NCBI RefSeq assembly: GCF_036186745.1
Contig: NZ_CP108086.1
Span: forward strand, 7,936,001-8,000,000
DNA length: 64,000 bases
Reading direction: 5' to 3'
Source: Microbispora hainanensis
GTDB taxonomy: Bacteria; Actinomycetota; Actinomycetes; Streptosporangiales; Streptosporangiaceae
The notes under the pieces are model-generated. The model searched no databases, was not told the origin of the DNA, and saw only the letters and a program-made list of their open reading frames with translations. The translations under genes were made by a program, and so were the position numbers. Position 1 is the first letter of the stretch, and the number at the start of each line of letters is the position of its first letter. Below are positions 43,634 to 52,500 of the stretch, one piece after another.

Positions 43634-44593
43634 TCAGGCGAGGCCGGCGGCGCGGAGGGCCTCGCCGAACGCGGCGCGGTTGGCCCGCTGGTCGGCGACC
43701 GCACGCGCGAGGGCCTCGGTGTCCGAGTCGTGGAAGGCCGGGACGTCCTGCTCGATCACGATCCAGCCCTCGTAGCCCGACCGCCGCAGCTCGGCCAGTA
43801 CGGCGGGCAGGTCCAGGTCGCCCTGCCCGAGCGGCGGGAAACCACCCGCCGCGACCAGGTCCCACAGGTCTCCGCCGCCGGCGCGTACCCGGGCGAGGAC
43901 GTCCCGGGAGGCGTCCTTGACATGCACCTGCCGGATGCGCGAGGACCAGTCGCGGATCGCCGCCACGGGGTTGCCCCCGGCCAGCCACAGATGCCCGGTG
44001 TCCAGGCACAGCGAGACGTCCGTCGAGCCGAGCAGCCGTTCGATCTCCTCCGGCGTCTCCACGTCGGTGCCCAGGTGGTGGTGGAAGACGGGTTCCAGGC
44101 CGCGGTCGCGGCAGCGGGCCGCCGCCTCGTCGATGCTCCGGGCGTACGCGGGCCAGTCGCCGTCGGGCAGGGACAGCCTGCGGTCGGCCGGCATGCCGGG
44201 ACGGGCGAACCGTTCGGGCCGGTCGGGGCAGGCGAGCGTCGGCCGCGGCGCGAACCGCGGATCGGCCGCCCCTTCGGCGTCGCCGACGGCGGTGAACACG
44301 TCGAGCGCGGCGTCGAGCGCGGCCAGGTCCTCGCGGAAGCCGTCCGGGTCGCCGTACCGCAGGTCGACCCAGCCGCCGGCGAGCCCGAGACCCTGCGCCG
44401 CGAGCCGTTCGGGAAGGGTCCGCGTGGTGCCCAGGTAGCCGATCGGGCCGGAGTCGGTGCCGTCATACCCGGCCTCGTGCATCGTCGCGAGCATCTCCTG
44501 CGGCCCCAGCGGCGCGCCGTCCTGGCGGTAGACGCCGAAGTTGACGGGCGCGCTCGCCACTCGCACTTCCCAGGGGGAGGTGTGCGCCCTCAC
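43634..44593 (-). CDS. sugar phosphate isomerase/epimerase-like TIM-barrel protein (IolE/Hyi-like)
   Basis: 319 aa of the AP-endonuclease-2 fold. Metal-ligand segments: LEPVFHHHLGTDVET (His), DVSLCLDTGHLWLAG (Asp and His), RQVHVKDASRD, and GWIVIEQDVP (Glu). Closest families are inosose dehydratase IolE and hydroxypyruvate isomerase. The GTG start overlaps the stop of a small upstream ORF (GTGA). Other inositol genes are not present, so the substrate is open. Confidence 0.85.
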   Translation of the reverse strand: MRAHTSPWEVRVASAPVNFGVYRQDGAPLGPQEMLATMHEAGYDGTDSGPIGYLGTTRTLPERLAAQGLGLAGGWVDLRYGDPDGFREDLAALDAALDVFTAVGDAEGAADPRFAPRPTLACPDRPERFARPGMPADRRLSLPDGDWPAYARSIDEAAARCRDRGLEPVFHHHLGTDVETPEEIERLLGSTDVSLCLDTGHLWLAGGNPVAAIRDWSSRIRQVHVKDASRDVLARVRAGGGDLWDLVAAGGFPPLGQGDLDLPAVLAELRRSGYEGWIVIEQDVPAFHDSDTEALARAVADQRANRAAFGEALRAAGLA

Positions 44594-44757
44594 CCCGTCA
44601 CCTCCGGCACGAGCCGGGGCTGCGCGGCGAGCGGCTCGCCGCTCGTGCTGGGCCGGCTCGCGGTGGGCCGGCTCGCGGTGGGTCGGCTCGTGATTGGCCG
44701 AAGGGCCTCCCGCCGCACCGCCTCGGCCGCGTTCTCGCCATCGGGGTCGCGGGACAC
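44590..44757 (-). CDS. small ORF coupled to the isomerase-like gene (doubtful)
   Basis: 55 codons from GTG 44757 (VSRDPDGENAAEAVRREAL...) to TGA 44590, overlapping the next start as GTGA. GGAGAGGG lies about 9 nt upstream. The middle is the in-frame 15-bp repeat RPTAS, three copies. No family is recognised. It may be a leader that couples translation or a chance frame. Confidence 0.3.
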   Translation of the reverse strand: MSRDPDGENAAEAVRREALRPITSRPTASRPTASRPSTSGEPLAAQPRLVPEVTG

Positions 44758-44787
44758 CTGCTCACCCTCTCCGCTTCTCGGGGACGA

Positions 44788-44805
44788 ACCATGACAGAGC
44801 ATGGT
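44788..44805. promoter_or_regulatory. 18-bp palindrome upstream of the isomerase-like operon
   Basis: ACCATG, ACAGAG, CATGGT: perfect 6-bp arms between two leftward genes, near where the promoter for 44757/44593 should lie. Operator candidate. Confidence 0.4.
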
Positions 44806-44868
44806 CCGCCCGATTGAACCACAACCCGCTCGGCGCATCCTGCGATCAGGCGTGGTCACAGCGACTTC

Positions 44869-45870
44869 TCAGAGTGATCCGCCGAGGTAGCGCTCGGCCA
44901 GATCGCAGCTTCCCTCGGTGTAGCCCGCGCCGAGCTCCCCGGCGATGTCGGCGGCCGAATGGGAGCCTATCCACGCGACGAGGAGGAGGCGGCGGAACAT
45001 GATGAACGTCCAGATCTCGGCCTCGTCTTCCTTCGGCAGGTCGAGCACGGACCGGTAGCCGCGCACCCACGACTCCGCCATGTGCGGCACCTCCGGCCGG
45101 TGCTCGATGAAGCTGACGGCGGCGCCGAAGTCGTAGAGATACCAGCCCAGGCCGCAGTCGTCGAAGTCGATGACGCTGGTGCCCGCCCGGCCGTCCACGA
45201 GGAGGTTGGCCAGGCGCAGATCGGCGTGGATGAGCCCATACCGGTCGGGGCCCTTGCCGAACCGCTCCAGCCTGCGGCGCAGCTCGGCCTCCAGCCGGGC
45301 GAGCACCGTGTGCGCCTCCCGGTCGACGCCGACGCCGTCCTGCCACCTGCCCCACCGCGCCTCGGGGCCGAAGGCGGCGTCGAGGTCCCAGTGGAAGCGG
45401 GTGAAGAACGCCGGCCTCGCCCAGGCGCGGGCGTGGCGGTGCATGCGGGCGGTCAGCGCGCCCAGCCGTTCGAACTCCTCCACCAGCCGGTCCTCGGCCG
45501 GCTCCGCGCCGGGAAGGAACTCGAACATCACACAGTGACGCGGCTGCTCACCCGGTTCCCGGACGGTGACGACCCGCGAGCCGTCGCGGGCGGGCAGCAC
45601 GCGCGGCGTGACGATCCCGGCCTCGTCGCGCAGCGCGTCGAGCCAGGCGAGCTCGCTCGCGATGGCCTCCGGCGAGTGGTAGCCGAGCCGGTGGACCCGC
45701 AGGATCGTCGTACGCCCGCCGTCGGCGACCGTGAAGGTCGCGTTCTCCGAGACGTTGAGCAGCGTCACCGAGGCGTCGGGGGAAACGTCGTAGTGGCGAA
45801 GGGCGCGGCGGGCGACCCCCTCGACGCGCGTGAGGACGTCACCGCCTGCGGACAGGTCGTGGACCTGCAT
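44869..45870 (-). CDS. APH/homoserine-kinase-II-like phosphotransferase
   Basis: 333 aa. N-lobe: NATFTVADGGRTTILRVHRLG; catalytic loop: YGLIHADLRLANLLVDG (Asp and Asn); metal-binding DFDDCGLGWYLYD; and a long C-terminal helical part as in SrkA/HSK2-type kinases. Acceptor unknown. AGGAGA lies before ATG 45870. It shows little similarity to the APH-fold gene at 5425. Confidence 0.85.
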   Translation of the reverse strand: MQVHDLSAGGDVLTRVEGVARRALRHYDVSPDASVTLLNVSENATFTVADGGRTTILRVHRLGYHSPEAIASELAWLDALRDEAGIVTPRVLPARDGSRVVTVREPGEQPRHCVMFEFLPGAEPAEDRLVEEFERLGALTARMHRHARAWARPAFFTRFHWDLDAAFGPEARWGRWQDGVGVDREAHTVLARLEAELRRRLERFGKGPDRYGLIHADLRLANLLVDGRAGTSVIDFDDCGLGWYLYDFGAAVSFIEHRPEVPHMAESWVRGYRSVLDLPKEDEAEIWTFIMFRRLLLVAWIGSHSAADIAGELGAGYTEGSCDLAERYLGGSL

Positions 45871-45988
45871 GCATTCTCCTAAAGGGCCCTCGGGAAGTGT
45901 CCGTCAAATCTTCCCCCGGATGATGTCTCCCCCGTCGCTCGCACTCCCCGCGCCGCGTGCCGCCCCGCACACCCGAGCGAAAAACTCT

Positions 45989-46016
45989 TTGCGCGCCGGG
46001 GCGGTTTCCGTACACT
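45989..46016 (+). promoter_or_regulatory. promoter of the EF-G paralogue leader
   Basis: -35 TTGCGC (45989-45994), 16-bp spacer, -10 TACACT (46011-46016). A run of A residues lies just upstream of the -35, as in WhiB7-dependent promoters, but the match is not decisive. Confidence 0.55.
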
Positions 46017-46077
46017 CGCCAGTGATCACGCGCGCCGCGCCGCGGCGTGCGCCCTGACCGAGTGAGAGGAGTTGACC

Positions 46078-46185
46078 ATGCGCCAGCGCGTCGCGGTCGT
46101 CGTCCTCCGGTCACGGCACGAGGTGATCCTGGTGTCTACGTCGCTCCCCGGTGCCCGCCGCGCGGCCCGCACCGGACGTTCCTGA
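46078..46185 (+). CDS. 35-aa upstream ORF (leader peptide) in the EF-G paralogue leader
   Basis: ATG 46078 to TGA 46185, beginning MRQRVAVVVLRSRHE. A very strong ribosome site GAGAGGAG (46064-46071) lies 6 nt upstream, better than that of the main gene. It is about 55 nt after the predicted transcription start and 350 nt before the main gene. The peptide is basic and not hydrophobic enough to be a signal. Its place and quality fit a translation-sensing leader. Confidence 0.5.
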   Translation: MRQRVAVVVLRSRHEVILVSTSLPGARRAARTGRS

Positions 46186-46256
46186 CGAGCTTTCGCACCC
46201 CTGCTGAGACTTCCGTATCTCCGCTGAGACCTCTGCTGAGGTCGGAGCCTGCGGCC

Positions 46257-46348
46257 GCACTGTGCCTATAACGCCGGGCGCACTGTGCCTATAACGCCGG
46301 GCGCACTGTGCCTATAACGCCGGGCGCACTGTGCCGATAACGCCGGGG
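46257..46348. repeat. four 23-bp tandem repeats in the leader
   Basis: Unit GCACTGTGCCTATAACGCC plus GGGC, at 46257, 46280, 46303 and 46326; the last has one internal change and a changed end. Each unit contains the palindrome GCACTGTGC. Confidence 0.92.
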
Positions 46349-46535
46349 CCGCATGCGGGCTCGCGGGGTGGTGCCACGTGCCCGCTCCGCCTGCCGTCCG
46401 CCTGCCGTCCGCCTGGCTCCCCGGCGGTCCTCGCAGGGTCTCCCGCAGGGGTCGCGCCCGGCCGGAATCCGGCCGGTTCGTCTCGTCAGGCCAATCGCGC
46501 CCGCCACCGTACGCACCTTTCCGAAGGGCATGGCC

Positions 46536-48605
46536 ATGCGCGCCGACCTGAACCGCAATCACCTCGTACCGCTGACCGGCATCCGCAACCTGGGCATCCT
46601 CGCCCACGTCGACGCGGGTAAGACCACCGTCACCGAACGGATCCTCTACCTCACCGGCACCGTCCACCGGCGCGGTGAGGTGCACGAGGGCACCACCGTC
46701 ACCGATTTCGACCCCTTGGAGCGCGACCGTGGGATCACCATCTTCGCCGCCGCCGTGAGCTGTCTGTGGGACGGCCACCGCATCAACCTGATCGACACCC
46801 CGGGTCACGTGGACTTCTCCGACGAGGTGGAGCGGTCGCTGCGGGTGCTCGACGGCGCGGTCGCGGTGTTCGACGCCGTCGCCGGCGTGGAGCCACAGAG
46901 CGAGTCGGTGTGGCGGCAGGCCGACCGGTACGGCGTGCCGCGCATCGCGTTCGTCAACAAGATGGACCGCGCCGGGGCCGACCTCGACACGGCGGTCGAG
47001 TCGATCCGCGAACGGCTGCGCGTCATCCCGCTGGTCGTCCAGCTGCCCATCGGGCGCGAGGACGGGTTCACCGGCGTGGTGGACCTCCTGCGGGTGCGAG
47101 CGCTGGTGTGGGAGACCGGCCGTGACACGGTCACCGAAGGCCCGGTGCCGGACGCCCTCGCCGACGAGGCCCGCCGGCGCCGGCGCCTGCTGGAGGAGAA
47201 CGTCGCCGAGCTTCATCCGGCGGCGCTGGAGGAGTTCTGCGCCCTCCCGGAGATCTCCGCGCCGACCCTGGCCGCCGCCCTGCGCGACCTGACCCTGCGT
47301 GGTGAGGCCGTGGTGGTGCTGTGCGGCTCGGCGTACCGCAACCGTGGCGTCGAACCGCTGCTGGACGCCATCGTGGCCTACCTGCCCGCGCCGTCCGACG
47401 TGCCGCCCGTACGCGCCGCGGGGGACGATCCCGGGCAGGAGCGGCCCGCCGACCCGGCGGCGCCCTTCGCCGGGCTGGTCTTCAAGGTGCACGCCGCCCC
47501 CACCGGTCGGCTGACGTACCTGCGCGTGTATTCGGGGACGATCAGGAGAGGAGACGTCGTGCTGGACGCCGGCGCCCGCCGCACCGAGCGGATCGGACGC
47601 ATCCTCCGGGTGCAGGCCGACCGGCACACCGAGACGGACCACGCCACGGCCGGTGACATCGTCGCGGTGGCCGGGATCAAAGCCGCCCGCGCCGGGGCGA
47701 CCCTCTGTGCTCCCGGGGCACCGCTGGTCCTCGAACCGCCGGTCACGGCCTCGCCGGTGGTCTCCGTGGCCGTCGAGCCGCGCGGGAGCGGCGACGCCGA
47801 CCGGCTCGCGACCGCGCTGGCCCGGATGGCCGACGAGGACCCCTCGCTGTCGGTCCGCACCGATCCCGAGACCGGCCAGACGGTGCTGTCGGGCATGGGC
47901 GAGCTGCACCTGGAGGTCGCGGTGGAGAGGCTCCGCCGCGACCACCGGCTCGACGTCGCCGTCGGACGGCCGAGGGTCGCCTACCGGGAGACCGTCGTAC
48001 GCGGGGTGTCCGGGCTGCTCTATCGGCACGTCAAGCAGGACGGCGGCGCCGGGCAGTTCGCGCACGTCGTGCTCGACGTGGAGCCGCTCGACCATGACGC
48101 GGGCTTCGAGTTCCGGTCGACGGTCACCGGCGGCCGGGTGCCGCGCGAGTACGTCGGCGCGGTCGAGGCCGGCTGCCGGGACGCTCTCGCCGAGGGCCCG
48201 CTCGGTGGCCACCCGGTGACCGGCCTGCGGGTCACGCTGACCGACGGCGCGACCCACCCGAAGGACTCCTCGGAGATGGCGTTCCACACGGCCGGGCGGC
48301 TCGCGCTGTGGGAGGCGTTGCGTGCCGGTGAGATGGCGCTGCTGGAACCGCTGGCCGAGGTCACGGTCACCGTGCCCGAGGACGCCGTCGGCGGGGTGCT
48401 GGGCGACCTCGCGGCCAGGCGCGGCCGGGTCACCGGTTCGGCGGCGAGGGCGGGCACCGTCGTGGTCACCGCGACCGTGCCGCTGGCCGAGCTGTTCGGG
48501 TACGCGACCGGGCTGCGCGGCCGGACCCAGGGCAGGGGCTCCTTCACCAGCCGCCCCGCGGGCCACGCCCAGGTGACCGGTCCCGTGCCGGGCCTGACCC
48601 GGTAG
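46536..48605 (+). CDS. elongation factor G paralogue (translational GTPase)
   Basis: 689 aa with all five EF-G domains. GTPase motifs: ILAHVDAGKTTVTERI (G1), ERDRGITI (G2), DTPGHVDF (G3), NKMDRAGAD (G4), CGSAYRNRG (G5). Domain IV begins YRETVVRGVSGLLYRHVKQD. The switch I region (TTVTDFDPLERDRGITI) differs from housekeeping EF-G, and no rpsL, rpsG or tuf genes adjoin, so this is a secondary copy. Such paralogues serve ribosome rescue, fusidic acid tolerance or tetracycline-type protection; which one is unclear. GAAGGG lies 7 nt before ATG 46536; ATG 46530 is too close to it. Confidence 0.92.
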   Translation: MRADLNRNHLVPLTGIRNLGILAHVDAGKTTVTERILYLTGTVHRRGEVHEGTTVTDFDPLERDRGITIFAAAVSCLWDGHRINLIDTPGHVDFSDEVERSLRVLDGAVAVFDAVAGVEPQSESVWRQADRYGVPRIAFVNKMDRAGADLDTAVESIRERLRVIPLVVQLPIGREDGFTGVVDLLRVRALVWETGRDTVTEGPVPDALADEARRRRRLLEENVAELHPAALEEFCALPEISAPTLAAALRDLTLRGEAVVVLCGSAYRNRGVEPLLDAIVAYLPAPSDVPPVRAAGDDPGQERPADPAAPFAGLVFKVHAAPTGRLTYLRVYSGTIRRGDVVLDAGARRTERIGRILRVQADRHTETDHATAGDIVAVAGIKAARAGATLCAPGAPLVLEPPVTASPVVSVAVEPRGSGDADRLATALARMADEDPSLSVRTDPETGQTVLSGMGELHLEVAVERLRRDHRLDVAVGRPRVAYRETVVRGVSGLLYRHVKQDGGAGQFAHVVLDVEPLDHDAGFEFRSTVTGGRVPREYVGAVEAGCRDALAEGPLGGHPVTGLRVTLTDGATHPKDSSEMAFHTAGRLALWEALRAGEMALLEPLAEVTVTVPEDAVGGVLGDLAARRGRVTGSAARAGTVVVTATVPLAELFGYATGLRGRTQGRGSFTSRPAGHAQVTGPVPGLTR

Positions 48606-49060
48606 GCAGCCTGCCCTTGGCCCTCACCGGCCCCGTAGCGACCCCGTAGCGGCCCCGCACCGGCCGTGCTCCCTGCCTCGCTCCGGCCCCGTCCTCGTCT
48701 CGGCACGGACGGGGCCGTGAGGCCGCCGACGGCACGACACTGGTGACCATCCCCTTGCCCACGCCCTCGCGCACACCTCGACGAGCTCGCGTCCCTCTTG
48801 GGGTACGTCCGTGTCCCCAGGCTGGACCCCACGCCGACGCACCTGCCTACGCGGTCGCGTACGCCTACCAGCGGTTCCTGGACAACCTGCGCGAAGGCGG
48901 CACCTCGGCCAGCGGCTCCATCGCCTCGGGCGGGGCCTCGGGCGGCGGCTCAGGTGCGATCTCGAGCGACGCCTCGGGCGGCGGCTGAGGCAGCGCCTTG
49001 GGTTGCGGCTCGGGCGGGACCTCGGGTGTGCCCGATTTCGCGCACGGCGCCGCACGGCAC

Positions 49061-49095
49061 CGCAGCATCGAGTCCGTGGTCACGACGCCCTGACC
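49061..49095. repeat. dispersed 35-bp repeat, copy A
   Basis: Contains CGAGTCCGTGGTCACGACGC then CCTGACC. Two related copies lie 4.3 kb away on the other side of the HNH gene, same orientation. Confidence 0.7.
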
Positions 49096-49465
49096 ACAGC
49101 CCCTCAGCCGCCCGCCCGTATCGCGCGGCCCCGACCGCGGTCCCCCCGGCCGTCTGGCCGTATCGCGCAGCCCTGCGGTGCGCTGCGAAGCACTGTTAGC
49201 ACGTGGAGCGCCGTCGAGCACTGCGGCGCGCTGTGAATGCCTGTGATCATCGTGAAGCCCAGTGGACAGTGCACCGGCAGCCGCCGCCTCATGCCTTGCC
49301 TCGTGCCTTGCCTCGTGCCTCGCGTCGGCCCTCGGCTCGGGTGGTAACGGATGCAGCCGCCGGGCCGGCCCACGCGTCCCCCGGGCATGCCCTGTGCGTC
49401 GCCCGGGCCTGTCCTACGCGTTGCCTGGGCCTGTCTGCGCGTCCACCCCGCCCGGCGCCTCCCGC

Positions 49466-49575
49466 CTTACTCCCGCAGCCGCCGGGGCCTGTCCGCGCGT
49501 CGCCCGGTGCCGCGTCGCCCTCCTTGTGCCCCCGTCTTACTCGCCCAGCCTCCGGGGCCTGTCCGCGCGGCGCCC
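49466..49575. repeat. two 40-bp copies echoing the 3' end of the HNH gene
   Basis: CTTACTC..CAGCC..CCGGGGCCTGTCCGCGCG recurs at 49466 and 49536, period 70. On the minus strand both end in RADRPRRLxE-stop, like the RARRLQE-stop of the adjacent gene. Confidence 0.65.
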
Positions 49576-49592
49576 ACCCCGTACCACCGGCC

Positions 49593-52500
49593 TCACTCCT
49601 GCAGCCGTCGGGCTCGTCCGAGGCGGTGGTAGGTGAAGGCCCAGCGGTCTTCGCCGACGTTGCGGCGGGTGTAGCGCTCGGGGTGCTGGTAGCGGTCGCG
49701 GTTGTGGAACTGGCAGGCCGGACCGAGGAGCTTCAGGTCCGTCAGGCCGCCGCTGCTCCAGTTGTCGGCGTGGTCGATCTGGCACATGGTCGCCGGGAGC
49801 GGGCAGCCGTCGACCCAGCACGTGGCATACCGGGCGAACACCGCCCTGCGCTGGGCAGGAGTCGCCAGGCGGACCTTACGGCCCATGTCGAGGACCTGTC
49901 CCTCGGCGTTCATGACGATCCGCACCAACGTGCTGGTGCGGGCGAGGCGGTGCACGCTGGAGACGGGCAGCACCTGCCCGGTCGCCAGCAACAACCCCGG
50001 CGGCACCATCCCCAACGCCCCTCCCAGAGACGCCCCCAGCAGCGTGCTTGCCGACGCTCCCAGCGCCGACCCCAAGAACGCCCCGGGCATCGCGCCCGCC
50101 GACGCACCCGGAGATCCCGGTGACCCACCTTGCGCCGCACCCCGCGATGCCCCCTGTGCGGCTCCTTGCGACGCTGCTTGCGACGCTGCTTGCGCCGTCC
50201 CCGGTGTCCCACGCCCGGCTCCCGGTGCCGTTCCCGATGCCCATCCGGGTGGTGTCTCCCGCTCCGGTCCGGGCCCGCCGGGCGTCGCTCCCGACGGTCC
50301 CGATGTCCCCGACGCCTGCGTCGCACGCGAGCACCGCGCCTCACCGCAGCACCGGCACGCACCCTGGCCGTCGCACCGGCACATGCTGTGGCCATGCCGG
50401 CAGTCCCCCGCAGGCCCAGGCCCGGCGTGGGTGTGACGTACGGAGGCGTCCTCGGGCGGAGGGTCCGGCCACGCCGCCTGCGATGGCGCCACCTCCGTAG
50501 GCGCTGCCTGTGAGTGCGCCGCCTGCGATGGCGGCGCATCCGAAGCCGTCCCGCCCGAAGACGCTGTGTCCGAAGGTGCTGTGTGCCAATGCGCGCCACC
50601 GTCGGCAGGCCATGCGGAGCCGCCCCGCGTGGCGTGCGGTGCTCCAGACTGAGTCGCGGCGCGGTCGCAGCAATCGCCCTTGGTGGGCGCGGTCTCGTCG
50701 CTCTCGGCAGAGCTGGTGCTCGTGGTGTTGTCGTCTTCGGCGGAGTTGGCGTTCGCGGTGTGGTCGCTCTCGACAGCGGCGGTGCTTGCGGTGTCGCGCG
50801 GCTCGCACTCGCCGGGCCGCCGCTCACCGGCTCCACAGTCGCGAGCCTCCTCGTCGCGAAGTCCGCTCGTCGCATAGGGAGAGCCCGTTGCGGAGTCGGT
50901 GCTTTCGGCGTCGCCGTCGCAGTCGCCGGTGGCAACGGTCTCGTTCGGGGCCTCGGGGTTTCCGGTCGCGTGGTGAGTGTGGCCGCTGGGGGCGCTGTCG
51001 CTGAGGTCCGCGAGGTGGTCGCTGGTGTCATCGGCCTCGGCGGGTGCAGGGGCGCCGGTGTGGTCCTGGCCTTGTTCGAAGCCCTCGGCGTCCCGCGCGT
51101 TTTCGACATGGTCGGCGGTGTCGTCGGCCTGGCTCGGCTCGTCAGTGGTCCCGGTGGTGTCGGGGGCGTAGTCGCTGGGGGCGCTGTCGCCGAGGTCTGC
51201 GAAGTGGTCGCTGACGTCGTCGTCGGCGGCGGGGTCGGCGGTGTCTTGGGTGGCCGGGTCGGTGTCGTCGGTGGCCGGGTCGGCGGGGTCTTGGGTGGCC
51301 GGGTCGTCGGGGTATGGGTCGTCGGTGGTTTCTGGGTTGGTGTTTTCGGGGTCGGTGGGGAGGGATTCGGCGCTGACCACGACGAGGAGCTCGGTGACGA
51401 TCTTCTGCTCCAGCAGGGCGATCAGCGCGTCCGCCTGACGCACCGTCAGCGGGCGGTCATCCCCCTGTGCCCTCAGCTTGGCGTACGCCTGCAACAACGC
51501 CATCAACCGGGCGCCGGCCTCACGCGGCAGGTAGAACTCTCCTTCCACGCCGCCGCCCTTGCCCGGGCGGACCCGCAGGAACCGCCGCCCGTAATCGGCT
51601 TGCTCGTCGCGTTCTTCGCCGTCGGGGTCGAGCACCGCCCGCAGGTGGCGGCCGGCTTTGGCGACTTCCGCCGCCCCCGCTTTGCCGGCCAGGTCCACCA
51701 GGATCGGCTCCGCCAGGCCGGCCTGCTCGTCGGTTAGTCCGGCGACGGCGGCGCAGATGGCCTCCACCACCCCCGCTGCCAGCTCACCCGTGGCGAACTT
51801 CTCCCGCACTACTGGGAGGCGGGGTAGTTCCGCGCCGAGGGTGAGCAAGCGGCCAGCTCCGCCCACGGTCATCCCCCCACTGGTGCGCAACCAGCAGCGG
51901 GTGGAGGCATGGCCATGCTGCCTGGCCTGCCCCGCACGATGGACCCGCCCTACCCGGTCGGCCAGGGCGCTGGTGATCCGATCCCGGGCGAACAGCAACT
52001 CCTCCGCCTCGGCCAGGCACATGTCCACATCGTCGGGAAGCGGGGTCAGCGCCAGCTCTTGGGCCACCTCACGAACCGACCCCACCACCACCCACGACGA
52101 CCGCACACGACCACGACCACGATCACGCCCACCCACACCGCCGGAAGCACCCGCACCTGCGCCCGCACCCGAGCCAGAGCCGCCCGCGCCAGAGCCGCCC
52201 GTGCCAGCGCCATCCGCGCTAGCGCCAGAGCCGGAGCCATTCGCACCGGCGGGAGCCGCGTCCTCGGCAGTCTCACGGGCGGCATTCGCGCTAGCGCCGT
52301 TCGCGCCACCCACATTCGCACCGGCGAATGCCGCACTCTCGGCGGCCCCACGCGCGGCGTTCGCGCGAGCACCATCCGCGCCAGCGGCGTCCGCACCGGC
52401 GGCAGCCGCACGATCGGCAGCCCCACGGGCGGCACCCGCGTCAGATCCCGCGCTGTCGGCGGTCCAACACACGGCGTTCGCGCCAGCGCCGTCCGTGCCA

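Larger units (their letters stand above)
48606..49592. other. gene-poor, repeat-rich stretch
   Basis: Almost 1 kb without a convincing gene. A plus-strand frame (48743-48988) has YAVAYAYQRFLDNLREGG then a Gly/Ser tail, but no ribosome site or family. The segment holds short repeats (TGCCTCG runs near 49300), one copy of a dispersed repeat (49061) and echoes of the downstream HNH gene's 3' end (49466-49575). Confidence 0.6.

Noticed and set aside
45960..46016. Firm WhiB7 promoter call
   Set aside because: An A-run precedes the -35, but I cannot score the match by eye; kept only as a possibility.
46353..46535. Upstream start of the EF-G paralogue in the same frame
   Set aside because: The extra 61 residues are Arg/Pro-rich, lie against the 23-bp repeats and have no counterpart in EF-G; GAAGGG fits ATG 46536.
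46266..48566. Long frame antisense to the EF-G paralogue
   Set aside because: All EF-G motifs are on the plus strand; the antisense frame has none.
48743..48988. Plus-strand 81-codon frame after the EF-G paralogue
   Set aside because: No ribosome site, Pro/Arg start and Gly/Ser tail; no recognisable fold.
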